NCBI RefSeq assembly: GCF_900112615.1
Contig: NZ_FOMK01000010.1
Span: forward strand, 172,919 to 236,918
DNA: 64,000 nt
Origin: Chitinophaga sp. CF118
GTDB taxonomy: Bacteria > Bacteroidota > Bacteroidia > Chitinophagales > Chitinophagaceae
Reading direction: 5' to 3'
The position numbers and the translations under genes were made by a program. This document shows, piece after piece, positions 33,620-41,676 of the stretch. The notes beneath the pieces are model-generated. The model was not told where the DNA came from. It was given only the letters and a program-made list of their open reading frames with translations, and ran no database searches. Each line of letters starts with the position of its first letter. The stretch's first letter is position 1.

Positions 33620-33652
33620 CAAATTCCAAACCCTTCAGGGCTTTGGAATTTG
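33620..33652 (+). repeat. Hairpin in the rplE-rpsN gap
   Basis: Arm CAAATTCCAAACCC (33620-33633), loop TTCA, then GGG, one bulged C, and TTTGGAATTTG ending at 33652. Fourteen pairs in total. Confidence 0.65.
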
Positions 33653-33680
33653 AATTTATAACTGGAATTTTAAACACATT

Positions 33681-33950
33681 ATGGCAAGAGAATCCGTAAA
33701 AGCCCGCCAAAGAAAGAGAGAGGCTATGGTTGCTAAGTTTGCAGAAAAGCGTGCTACCCTGAAAGCAGAAGGTAACTACGCAGCTCTGGACCTGCTTCCT
33801 AAAAATGCATCTCCCGTTCGCCTGCACAACAGGTGCCAGCTAACCGGTCGTCCAAAAGGTTACATGCGTCACTTCGGTATGTGTCGTAACATTTTCCGCG
33901 ACTTGGCCCTGGCAGGTAAAATACCCGGCGTAAGAAAAGCTAGCTGGTAA
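33681..33950 (+). CDS. rpsN: Ribosomal protein uS14, long zinc-free type
   Basis: 89 residues. MARESVKARQRKREAMVAKFAEKRATLKAEG start and RCQLTGRPKGYMRHFGMCRNIFRDLALAGKIPGVRKASW end. It lacks the two CxxC pairs of the short zinc-binding form. 30S head. Confidence 0.96.
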   Translation: MARESVKARQRKREAMVAKFAEKRATLKAEGNYAALDLLPKNASPVRLHNRCQLTGRPKGYMRHFGMCRNIFRDLALAGKIPGVRKASW

Positions 33951-34070
33951 GCCGATTGCTTTCGGTAAGATTTTAGATCCCCGGTAAAGCATCGCAAATT
34001 TTTGAATTGATTTTCCCATCTATTACTGATTGGATATCGCATTGTAAACAGTTTTTAAATTTTAAGAACA

Positions 34071-34469
34071 ATGGTTACTGATCCAATAGCAGACTTCCTG
34101 ACAAGAATCCGGAACGCGCAAATGGCCAACCACAGGATTGTAGAAATTCCTGCTTCCAAACTGAAGAAACGTATTACTGAAATTCTGTACGATAAAGGTT
34201 ATATCCTGAAGTACAAATTTGAAGAAGATACTAAACAGGGGCTTATCAAAATAGCTCTGAAGTATGATCCGCAAACGAAAATACCTGCGATCACTGATCT
34301 GCAGCGTATCAGCCGTCCGGGCTTACGTCAATACTCCAAACCAGCTGATTTCAAACGTATCAAGAATGGTCTGGGTGTTGCAATCATCTCTACTTCCCAT
34401 GGTGTAATGACCGATAAGGAAGCGAAAGCACAGAATGTAGGTGGCGAAGTAGTTTGCTTCATCTATTAA
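34071..34469 (+). CDS. rpsH: Ribosomal protein uS8
   Basis: 132 residues. MVTDPIADFLTRIRNAQMANHRIVEIPASKLKKRI start and GLGVAIISTSHGVMTDKEAKAQNVGGEVVCFIY end. Central-domain 16S rRNA binder; in E. coli it represses the spc operon. Confidence 0.97.
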   Translation: MVTDPIADFLTRIRNAQMANHRIVEIPASKLKKRITEILYDKGYILKYKFEEDTKQGLIKIALKYDPQTKIPAITDLQRISRPGLRQYSKPADFKRIKNGLGVAIISTSHGVMTDKEAKAQNVGGEVVCFIY

Positions 34470-34587
34470 TAATATATCGGATGATTTATCATCCATCAGC
34501 GAAAAAGGTACTCTGACAATTAAGCTTTCTATACGGAGCTGAACACGGAAAGCCTGCTATTACAACATAACAGTAAAAACTGCAATT

Positions 34588-35142
34588 ATGTCTCGTATAG
34601 GTAAAAGTCCTATCAAATTGGCCAGTGGTGTAACAATTTCTGTTTCCTCGGCTAATGAACTGACTGTAAAAGGCCCAAAAGGTGAACTGAAAAGGTCCAT
34701 CGACAGGGATATCAAGATAGAAGTAAAAGACGATGTACTTACTGTAGTTCGTCCTACTGATCAGATCCGTCACCGTGCACTGCATGGTTTGTATCGTGCA
34801 CTGGTTGCCAATATGGTAACAGGTGTTACTGATGGATTCAAAAAACAACTGGAACTGGTGGGTGTTGGTTATAAAGCCACAAACGCAGGTCAGTTGCTGG
34901 ATCTTTCTTTAGGTTATTCTCATAATATTATTATCGAGATTCCTAAGGAGCTGAAAGTAGCTACTCTCACTGAAAAAGGTGCTAACCCAAAAATCATGCT
35001 GGAAGGTATTGACAACCAGCTCTTGGGTCAGGTAGCAGCTAAAATTCGTAGCCTGCGTAAACCAGAGCCTTATAAAGGTAAGGGTGTACGTTACAGCGAT
35101 GAAGTGGTACGTAAGAAAGCAGGTAAATCTGCAGGTAAATAA
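34588..35142 (+). CDS. rplF: Ribosomal protein uL6
   Basis: 184 residues. SRIGKSPIKLASGV start, VGVGYKATNAGQLLDLSLGYSHNIIIEIP, and the C-terminal GQVAAKIRSLRKPEPYKGKGVRY motif. Near the sarcin-ricin loop. Normal. Confidence 0.97.
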   Translation: MSRIGKSPIKLASGVTISVSSANELTVKGPKGELKRSIDRDIKIEVKDDVLTVVRPTDQIRHRALHGLYRALVANMVTGVTDGFKKQLELVGVGYKATNAGQLLDLSLGYSHNIIIEIPKELKVATLTEKGANPKIMLEGIDNQLLGQVAAKIRSLRKPEPYKGKGVRYSDEVVRKKAGKSAGK

Positions 35143-35146
35143 TTTT

Positions 35147-35182
35147 AATTAGCTAACTGATGGTAACGTCAGTTAGCTAATT
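35147..35182 (+). repeat. Perfect inverted repeat in the rplF-rplR gap
   Basis: 14-base arms AATTAGCTAACTGA (35147-35160) and 35169-35182, loop of 8. No T-run. Confidence 0.65.
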
Positions 35183-35226
35183 CAACAACGTTCCGGCAGT
35201 ATCGGAATGATAAAAATAACAGAGAA

Positions 35227-35580
35227 ATGAGCACATTAATTAATAGGAGACAGAAAATCCGTTACCGTATCCGTAAAAAGATTGCAGGAAGCGCGCAAAA
35301 ACCAAGATTATCTGTATTTCGTAGCAATAGCGATATTTACGTGCAATTGATAGATGATACCAATGGCGTAACACTGGCTTCTGCTTCTTCACGTGAAAAA
35401 GATATCGTAGCACAGAAAGTTACCAAAACGGAGAAATCTAAACTGGTAGGTGCTGCACTTGCTACTAAAGCAAAGGCACTGGGTATCACTACATGTACTT
35501 TTGACCGCGGTGGTTATCTGTATCATGGTCGTGTAAAGAGTGTTGCTGATGGCGCCAGAGAAGGGGGACTTCAATTCTAA
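35227..35580 (+). CDS. rplR: Ribosomal protein uL18
   Basis: 117 residues. RRQKIRYRIRKKIAGSAQKPRLSVFRSNSDIYVQLIDD and the end FDRGGYLYHGRVKSVADGAREGGLQF. 5S rRNA binder. Normal. Confidence 0.97.
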   Translation: MSTLINRRQKIRYRIRKKIAGSAQKPRLSVFRSNSDIYVQLIDDTNGVTLASASSREKDIVAQKVTKTEKSKLVGAALATKAKALGITTCTFDRGGYLYHGRVKSVADGAREGGLQF

Positions 35581-35617
35581 ATCGAAATTGATTAAATCGT
35601 AATTCGCAAATAATAAA

Positions 35618-36136
35618 ATGGCAAAGAATACATTTAATAAAGTAAAAGCCGGTGACCTGGAGCTGAAAGAGAAGGTAGTGGCTATCAACCGTGTTACTAA
35701 AACCACCAAAGGCGGACGTACTTTCAGTTTTTCTGCCCTTGTAGTTGTAGGTAACGAACACGGTGTAGTTGGTCATGGTCTGGGTAAGGCTAAGGAAGTG
35801 CAGGAAGCTATCACTAAAGGTATCGATGATGCTAAGAAAAATCTCATCAAAGTACCTGTAATGCATGGCACTATTCCTCACGACCAGCTGGCTAAAGAAG
35901 GTGCTGCTAAAGTACTGATAAAACCTGCTGCGCATGGTACTGGTGTAATCGCCGGAGGTTCAATGCGTGCAGTGCTGGAAAGTGCTGGTATCACAGACGT
36001 ATTGGCAAAATCTCTTGGTTCTGCTAACCCGCACAACGTGGTTAAAGCTACATTCAAAGCTTTAGGCCTGCTGCGCGAACCTTTACAGGTAGCCAGAACA
36101 AGAAGTGTGTCTCTGAAGAAAGTTTTTAACGGTTAA
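35618..36136 (+). CDS. rpsE: Ribosomal protein uS5
   Basis: 172 residues. LKEKVVAINRVTKTTKGGRTFSFSALVVVGNEHGVVGHGLGKAKEVQEAI, GTGVIAGGSMRAVLESAGITDVLAKSLGSANPHNVVKAT. mRNA entry and fidelity protein; spectinomycin site in the KGGR loop region. Normal. Confidence 0.97.
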   Translation: MAKNTFNKVKAGDLELKEKVVAINRVTKTTKGGRTFSFSALVVVGNEHGVVGHGLGKAKEVQEAITKGIDDAKKNLIKVPVMHGTIPHDQLAKEGAAKVLIKPAAHGTGVIAGGSMRAVLESAGITDVLAKSLGSANPHNVVKATFKALGLLREPLQVARTRSVSLKKVFNG

Positions 36137-36208
36137 TAACGCTCTCCAGTTAACAGGAACCGCCAGAAATGCGTTGCCTGAAAATTGTAAAGTGAAATTC
36201 AAATAACA

Positions 36209-36394
36209 ATGGCAAAGATCAAGATCACTCAAGTAAAAAGTGGTATAGACCGTCCAGAGCGGCAGAAGCTTACCCTGAAAGCGCTGGGACTGAAAAAAAT
36301 GAACGCCACTGTAGAAGTGGAAGCTACCCCCCAGGTATTGGGAATGGTACGTAAAGTGAATCATCTGGTAAAAGTTGACGGAGCTCAGGCGTAA
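36209..36394 (+). CDS. rpmD: Ribosomal protein uL30
   Basis: 61 residues. IKITQVKSGIDRPERQKLTLKALGLKKMNATVEVEATPQVLGMVRKVNHLV. Normal for bacteria. Confidence 0.95.
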   Translation: MAKIKITQVKSGIDRPERQKLTLKALGLKKMNATVEVEATPQVLGMVRKVNHLVKVDGAQA

Positions 36395-36503
36395 TATCTT
36401 TTATTACCCGGGAAATAATCATACTTTTATACTGAGGATTTAAGAGAACAATTAATATTTAAAGCGAGCGGGTAATTTCCGCGTAAGTAAAAAGAATTAG
36501 ACT

Positions 36504-36950
36504 ATGAATCTGCATACATTACAGCCTGCACAAGGCGCAGTACATAAATCAAAACGCCTCGGTCGTGGTGAAGCATCTGGTAAAGGTGGTACCGCAACAA
36601 AAGGTAACAAAGGTGGTCAATCACGTGCTGGTTACTCAAGCAAAAGAGGTCACGAAGGTGGTCAGATGCCAATTCAGCGTCGTATGCCAAAACGTGGTTT
36701 CAAAAGCTTAAACCGTGTTGAATACCAGGTATTCAATATTGGTCAGCTGGATCAACTGGTTGAGAAATTTAGCCTGACTGACTTTTCTGTGGAAAGTCTT
36801 TACATGAACGGTCTGATTAACAAGACTGCTAAAGTAAAGATCTTAGGTCACGGAGAACTGAAAGCTAAAGTAACAGCCAAAGTGAATGCCATCAGCGAAA
36901 AGGCTAAGCAATTAATCGAATCTGCGGGTGGAACTGTAGAGTTGATATAA
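36504..36950 (+). CDS. rplO: Ribosomal protein uL15
   Basis: 148 residues. MNLHTLQPAQGAVHKSKRLGRGEASGKGGTATKGNKGGQSRAGYSSKRGHEGGQMPIQRRMPKRGF gives the flexible basic N-terminal half that enters the 50S core. Normal. Confidence 0.97.
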   Translation: MNLHTLQPAQGAVHKSKRLGRGEASGKGGTATKGNKGGQSRAGYSSKRGHEGGQMPIQRRMPKRGFKSLNRVEYQVFNIGQLDQLVEKFSLTDFSVESLYMNGLINKTAKVKILGHGELKAKVTAKVNAISEKAKQLIESAGGTVELI

Positions 36951-36966
36951 GATTTCACGACTGAGG

Positions 36967-36993
36967 AGACGCCTACGAAGTAGTGCGTCTTTT
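36967..36993 (+). terminator. Hairpin between rplO and secY
   Basis: AGACGC-CTAC with GTAG-T-GCGTCT and a 3-base loop, followed by TTTTC. It may cause partial termination or processing before secY. Confidence 0.5.
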
Positions 36994-37023
36994 CATATTT
37001 TAGATATTAAATATTCTCTTCCT

Positions 37024-38364
37024 GTGAAGAAATTTATCGAAACGATTAAGAATATCTGGAGCATTGAGGATCTGCGTAGCAGAATCCTCACTACATTGCT
37101 TCTTGTCCTAATTTATCGTGTAGGATCCTATATCGTGTTACCCGGTATCGATGCTAACCTATTGCATCAGTTCTCTGAAAAATCTAATCAGGGTATTCTC
37201 GGACTGTTCAACATGTTTGCCGGTGGTTCATTCTCCAGGGCGTCTATCTTCGCGCTGGGAATTATGCCATTCATTTCTGCTTCTATCGCAATACAGCTGC
37301 TGACTATTGCAGTGCCGTATTTCCAGAAACTACAGAAAGAAGGTGAAAGCGGCCGGAAAAAAATAAATCAGTTTACCCGTATTCTCACCGTAGTGGTTAC
37401 CGGTTTCCAGGCAAGCGCCTATGTAGCGTTCCTGAAAAATCAGTCCAGCGGTGCGATCATTGCTGAATACGGTACCTTCTTCTTCTGGTTAACTACCACT
37501 ATAGTACTTACAGCAGGTACCCTGTTTGTAATGTGGCTCGGTGAGAAAATAACAGATAAAGGTATTGGTAATGGTACATCTATCATAATCATGGTCGGAA
37601 TCCTGGCGCGTCTGCCACAGGCGCTCATTCAGGAATTCACTTCCAGAACTACAGAAGCCGGTGGCGGTTTACTTGTGTTCCTGATAGAATTGGCTGTTTT
37701 CATCTTTATCACAATCGGATTAATATTGCTGGTACAGGGTACTCGTAAGATACCTGTGAACTATGCAAAACGCATAGTGGGAAACAAACAATATGGTGGT
37801 GTACGGCAGTTCATTCCTTTAAAGGTGAATGCTGCTGGTGTAATGCCAATCATCTTTGCTCAGGCAATCATGTTTATTCCTGCAACAGCTATCGGATTTG
37901 CAACTTCTGATAGTGCCTCTGGTTTTATCCGCATCTTCAGTGATCATACTAATGGTTGGTATAATGTAATATATGCGGTACTTGTAATCGTATTCACTTA
38001 CTTCTATACCGCGTTGATCTTTAACCCAACACAAATGGCGGATGAGATGAAGCGCAATAACGGTTTCGTACCAGGTGTTAAACCAGGTAAGGCTACCGCT
38101 GACTACATTGGTGCTGTAATGGACCGTATCACTTTACCAGGTGCATTCTTCCTGGCAATGGTTGGTATCCTGCCTGGTGTGGCTGCTGCTGTACATATCA
38201 ATAGTAACTTTGCTTCTTTCTTTGGAGGTACATCCCTGCTGATCATGGTAGGTGTTATCCTGGATACATTGCAGCAAATTGAAAGCCAGCTGCTTATGCG
38301 CCATTACGATGGACTGATGAGCACCGGTAGGATCAAAGGCAGAACTGCTCCTGCTAACGTCTGA
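37024..38364 (+). CDS. secY: Protein translocase subunit SecY
   Basis: 446 residues with ten transmembrane helices; starts with GTG at 37024. Marks: FNMFAGGSFSRASIFALGIMPFISASI (TM2 plug region), GKATADYIGAVMDRITLPGAFFLAMVGILPG and LDTLQQIESQLLMRHYDGLM. Channel of the Sec translocon, in its conserved spc position. Confidence 0.96.
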   Translation: MKKFIETIKNIWSIEDLRSRILTTLLLVLIYRVGSYIVLPGIDANLLHQFSEKSNQGILGLFNMFAGGSFSRASIFALGIMPFISASIAIQLLTIAVPYFQKLQKEGESGRKKINQFTRILTVVVTGFQASAYVAFLKNQSSGAIIAEYGTFFFWLTTTIVLTAGTLFVMWLGEKITDKGIGNGTSIIIMVGILARLPQALIQEFTSRTTEAGGGLLVFLIELAVFIFITIGLILLVQGTRKIPVNYAKRIVGNKQYGGVRQFIPLKVNAAGVMPIIFAQAIMFIPATAIGFATSDSASGFIRIFSDHTNGWYNVIYAVLVIVFTYFYTALIFNPTQMADEMKRNNGFVPGVKPGKATADYIGAVMDRITLPGAFFLAMVGILPGVAAAVHINSNFASFFGGTSLLIMVGVILDTLQQIESQLLMRHYDGLMSTGRIKGRTAPANV

Positions 38365-38388
38365 TTGATTTCGGCTACATAGAAAATA

Positions 38389-38455
38389 AAGCCACAGAAG
38401 CATAAAGCCAACAGCAGGGGAAAGCCTTACTGCAGGATTTATGCTTTAGTGGCTT
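38389..38455 (+). terminator. Long hairpin between secY and map
   Basis: 18-base arms 38389-38406 (AAGCCACAGAAGCATAAA) and 38438-38455, two mismatches, 31-base loop, then AACTTTTTAATAT. Likely a terminator or pause between secY and map. Confidence 0.6.
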
Positions 38456-38581
38456 AACTTTTTAATATAAGTGATTTACGAAACTGTGAGATAGGTAACT
38501 TTATTCCTGTTCAGACTACAGTCTTTTACGGAGAGAACAGCGTAACCCTTTCGCAATTAATCTTACGAACCCTTTTTTATT

Positions 38582-39382
38582 ATGGTGCATTATAAAACTA
38601 AGGATGAAATTGAGCTGATGCGCAAAAGCGCATTACTGGTTAGTGCTACTTTAGAAGAAGTAGCCAGTAAATTAAAGCCGGGAATGACTACCCTTGAAGT
38701 GGATGAAATTGCGGAGAAGTTTATTCTGGCAAATGGTGCTACTCCTTCATTTAAAAACTATAAGGGCTTCCCCAAAAGCATCTGTGCTTCTGTGAACGCA
38801 GAGGTAGTACATGGTATTCCCAATTCTTACATATTGCAGGATGGTGATATCATCAGTGTAGATGTAGGGGTGTTCCTGAATGGTTTTCATGGAGACAGTG
38901 CGTATACATTCGCTATTGGTACTGTAAAGCCGGAGATCCTGCAATTGATGAAGGAGACCAAGGCAGCACTCTATAAGGGTATTGAGAAGGCAGTAGCGGG
39001 TAACCGTATAGGTGATATCAGTAATGCCATACAAGAGCATACAGAGAAGCAACGTGGCTATGGTGTGGTACGTGAGCTGGTAGGTCATGGACTGGGGCGT
39101 CATTTGCATGAGGATCCACAGGTACCTAACTATGGGAAGCGTGGTAGTGGTCCTATTATGAAAGAAGGACTGGTAATCGCTATTGAGCCAATGGTGAATC
39201 TGGGAGGTAAGGATGTTGAGTACCTGGAAGATGGCTGGACAGTAATTACCCGTGATGAAAAGCCATCAGTACATTTTGAACACACAGTCGCTATAATGAA
39301 AGGTAAAGCAGATGTCCTTTCCTCTTTTGCTGGTATTGAAAAAGCGGAGCAGAACAACCCTGCATTAACCGCAAACTATTGA
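38582..39382 (+). CDS. map: Methionine aminopeptidase type I
   Basis: 266 residues. Removes the initiator Met. Metal ligands appear as DGDIISVDVGVFLNGFHGDSAYTF (two Asp), LVGHGLGRHLHEDP (His), IAIEPMV (Glu) and the final Glu in FEHTVAIM. Its start lies 217 bases after secY. adk, which stands here in many bacteria, is absent. Confidence 0.96.
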   Translation: MVHYKTKDEIELMRKSALLVSATLEEVASKLKPGMTTLEVDEIAEKFILANGATPSFKNYKGFPKSICASVNAEVVHGIPNSYILQDGDIISVDVGVFLNGFHGDSAYTFAIGTVKPEILQLMKETKAALYKGIEKAVAGNRIGDISNAIQEHTEKQRGYGVVRELVGHGLGRHLHEDPQVPNYGKRGSGPIMKEGLVIAIEPMVNLGGKDVEYLEDGWTVITRDEKPSVHFEHTVAIMKGKADVLSSFAGIEKAEQNNPALTANY

Positions 39383-39471
39383 TAATTAATGCATAGGCTG
39401 CAATAGCAATCCCAGCCGAGATTAATTATTCACGTTTATTTTATTAATTTTATTTTTTCTTAAGATTTTGC

Positions 39472-39479
39472 TATCTTTG
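39472..39479 (+). promoter_or_regulatory. infA promoter
   Basis: TATCTTTG (39472-39479) followed by CAGTCC, 17 bases before the infA ATG. No matching -33 TTG at 19 bases. Confidence 0.6.
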
Positions 39480-39496
39480 CAGTCCTAAAAATTTTT

Positions 39497-39715
39497 ATGG
39501 CAAAACAGGCACTCATTAAACAGGATGGAATAATACTAGAAGCCTTGTCTAACGCTATGTTCCGGGTGAAACTGGAAAACGGACACGAGATTTTGGCTAC
39601 CATTTCTGGAAAAATGAGAATGCATTATATACGCATCCTGCCAGGTGATAAAGTGGGAGTTGAAATGAGTCCATACGATTTAAGCAGGGGAAGAATCATA
39701 TTTAGATACAAATAA
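39497..39715 (+). CDS. infA: Translation initiation factor IF-1
   Basis: 72 residues, OB fold: IKQDGIILEALSNAMFRVKLENGHEILATISGKMRMHYIRILPGDKVGVEMSPYDLSRGRIIFRYK. Normal length. It starts 114 bases after map and has its own -7 box. Confidence 0.97.
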   Translation: MAKQALIKQDGIILEALSNAMFRVKLENGHEILATISGKMRMHYIRILPGDKVGVEMSPYDLSRGRIIFRYK

Positions 39716-39743
39716 TAATACATAGACTTATAACTTATAACTT

Positions 39744-39860
39744 ATGAGGGTAAGAGCTTCCATAAAAAAAAGAAGTGCAGATTGTAAGATTGTGCGCCGC
39801 CATGGAAAATTGTTGGTAATCAACAAAAAGAATCCCCGTTTTAAACAACGTCAGGGTTAA
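39744..39860 (+). CDS. rpmJ: Ribosomal protein bL36, zinc-free form
   Basis: 38 residues: MRVRASIKKRSADCKIVRRHG start and NPRFKQRQG end. The zinc form has three cysteines and a histidine; here only Cys14 remains and the others are Ser11, a Lys/Asn stretch and Phe. It is therefore the C-minus type. Only 28 bases after infA. Confidence 0.96.
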   Translation: MRVRASIKKRSADCKIVRRHGKLLVINKKNPRFKQRQG

Positions 39861-39897
39861 TCATTATTTAAGTAATTAGTAAATCTAAAATACAAAT

Positions 39898-40278
39898 ATG
39901 GCACGTATAGCCGGTATAGATCTTCCTAAAAATAAAAGAGGAGTAATAGGCCTGACCTATATCTATGGTATTGGCCGTTCCCACGCCCAATATATCCTGG
40001 AGAAGTCTGGTATAGACTTTAGCAAAAAGGTAAAGGACTGGAACGATGATGAGCAGGGTGCTATCCGTAACATCATCAATGCTGAGTTCAAAGTAGAAGG
40101 TCAGTTACGTTCTGAGATTCAGATGAACATCAAGCGTTTACTTGATATCGCTTGTTATCGTGGTCTCCGTCACAGAAAGGGTTTACCATTGAGAGGTCAG
40201 CGTACACGTACCAATAGCCGTACCCGTAAAGGTAAGCGTAAAACGGTTGCAGGTAAGAAAAAGGCGCCGAAGAAATAA
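39898..40278 (+). CDS. rpsM: Ribosomal protein uS13
   Basis: 126 residues. MARIAGIDLPKNKRGVIGLTYIYGIGRSHAQYIL start, CYRGLRHRKGLPLRGQRTRTNSRTRKGKRKTVAGKKKAPKK basic end. 30S head, contacts P-site tRNA and the 50S. Normal. Confidence 0.97.
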   Translation: MARIAGIDLPKNKRGVIGLTYIYGIGRSHAQYILEKSGIDFSKKVKDWNDDEQGAIRNIINAEFKVEGQLRSEIQMNIKRLLDIACYRGLRHRKGLPLRGQRTRTNSRTRKGKRKTVAGKKKAPKK

Positions 40279-40299
40279 ACTTGATATTACAAATAACAA

Positions 40300-40370
40300 G
40301 TTCCGGTTTCCAATAGTCGTATACATGTACATGACAGTCGGAAGTTGGAACCTGGAACCTGGAATTTTAT
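40300..40370 (+). repeat. Word-repeat hairpin in the rpsM-rpsK gap
   Basis: Left CAAGTTCCGGTTTCCAA (about 40298-40314) faces a right side with TTGGAACCTGGAACCTGGAA (about 40345-40364), two copies of the 7-base word GGAACCT. A short palindrome GTACATGTAC-like centre lies between. Pairing is imperfect. Confidence 0.5.
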
Positions 40371-40376
40371 ATAATT

Positions 40377-40778
40377 ATGGCAAAAGCAACAAATACAAAA
40401 GCAGCTGCTAGCAAAAAGAGGATAGTTAAAGTAGATAACTATGGTGATGTTCACATCTCTGCTAGTTTCAATAACATTATCATCAGCATTACCAACAAAC
40501 AGGGACAGGTAATTTCCTGGTCTACTGCTGGTAAGATGGGTTTTAAAGGTTCTAAAAAGAACACCCCGTATGCTGCACAGCTGGCTGCTTCCGATGCTGC
40601 TAAAGTAGCAATCGACGCAGGTCTGAAAAGAGCTGATGTTTTTGTAAAAGGACCTGGTGCAGGACGTGAAAGTGCTATTCGCGCTATCGCTAACTCTGGT
40701 ATTGAGGTAAACATGATCAAAGACGTTACTCCTTTACCGCACAACGGTTGTCGTCCTCCTAAGAAGAGAAGAGTATAG
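40377..40778 (+). CDS. rpsK: Ribosomal protein uS11
   Basis: 133 residues. GDVHISASFNNIIISITNKQGQVISWSTAGKMGFKGSKKNTPYAAQLAASDAA, GRESAIRAIANSGIEVNMIKDVTPLPHNGCRPPKKRRV. 30S platform protein near the anti-Shine-Dalgarno end. Normal. Confidence 0.97.
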   Translation: MAKATNTKAAASKKRIVKVDNYGDVHISASFNNIIISITNKQGQVISWSTAGKMGFKGSKKNTPYAAQLAASDAAKVAIDAGLKRADVFVKGPGAGRESAIRAIANSGIEVNMIKDVTPLPHNGCRPPKKRRV

Positions 40779-40798
40779 GAATTACACATACTGGTGGA

Positions 40799-40868
40799 AT
40801 TTCGAAAGTTGAAAGTAGGAGGAATTCTTCCCACTGGCTACTTTCGATTTTGCACTTCGAACATTTAA
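40799..40868 (+). repeat. Word-repeat hairpin in the rpsK-rpsD gap
   Basis: Left arm with CGAAAGTTGAAAGTAGG (40803-40819) faces CTACTTTCGATTTTGCACTTCG (40839-40860), with a short AGGAGGAATTCTTCCC centre. Imperfect but long. Confidence 0.5.
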
Positions 40869-40944
40869 CATTAACAATGGGTATATGATCAGGTTTAAGA
40901 TTTTTTAAAGATCATATATCGCAACTAAAAAATCTATTTAAAAC

Positions 40945-41550
40945 ATGGCAAGGTATACAGGGCCCAAAACAAGAATCTGCAGGATCTTTGGTGAACCAAT
41001 TTTAGGAAACGGTAAGTACTTAGGAAAGAACAGCAATCCTCCTGGTCAACATGGTGGAACCAAGAAGCGTAAGCAATTGGGAGAATATGCTCTTCAATTA
41101 CGTGAAAAACAAAAGGCAAAATATACTTACGGTCTGTTAGAGCGTCAGTTTGCTAACCTGTTTGATGAAGCAACTCGTCGTAAAGGTGTTACCGGTGAAG
41201 TTTTGATCAAATTACTGGAAGCACGTCTTGACAATGCAGTTTTCCGTTTAGGTATCGCACCTTCACGTCCGGCAGCGCGTCAGCTCGTGTCTCACAAGCA
41301 TATTACAGTGAATGGTCAGGTAATCAATATCGCTTCTCATCAGCTGAAACCAGGTGATGTTATAGGATTGAAACCTGCAGCTGCGGCAAACACTGCTATC
41401 ACTAGCAATGTTCGTGGTAAGAACCCTAAGTTCAGCTGGTTGGATTGGAATGAAAAAGAACTGAAAGGTGTTTTCATTGCATATCCAGAGAGAGAAAGTG
41501 TTCCTGAAAATATTAAGGAGCAGTTGATCGTCGAATTGTACTCTAAATAA
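40945..41550 (+). CDS. rpsD: Ribosomal protein uS4
   Basis: 201 residues. MARYTGPKTRICRIFGEPIL start, S4 domain RLDNAVFRLGIAPSRPAARQLVSHKHITVNGQVINI, ends LIVELYSK. Zinc-binding cysteines of the S4 N-terminus are absent. 16S primary binder; in E. coli it represses the alpha operon. Confidence 0.97.
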   Translation: MARYTGPKTRICRIFGEPILGNGKYLGKNSNPPGQHGGTKKRKQLGEYALQLREKQKAKYTYGLLERQFANLFDEATRRKGVTGEVLIKLLEARLDNAVFRLGIAPSRPAARQLVSHKHITVNGQVINIASHQLKPGDVIGLKPAAAANTAITSNVRGKNPKFSWLDWNEKELKGVFIAYPERESVPENIKEQLIVELYSK

Positions 41551-41577
41551 TAATATGTCATTAGTCGTTAGTCATGG

Positions 41578-41622
41578 GTCATTAGTTATCAGCGTAAATC
41601 ATTTGCGCGGATTACTAATGAC
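41578..41622 (+). repeat. Word-repeat hairpin in the rpsD-rpoA gap
   Basis: Left arm GTCATTAGTTATCAGCG (41578-41594) pairs with 41606-41622 at 14 of 17 positions. The preceding sequence from 41557 is a run of CATTAGTCGTTAGTCAT words. Confidence 0.55.
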
Positions 41623-41676
41623 TGCATGTTAATGGCTATCGGCTGTTTTACATAATCAATTAAACTTAGCATATCA

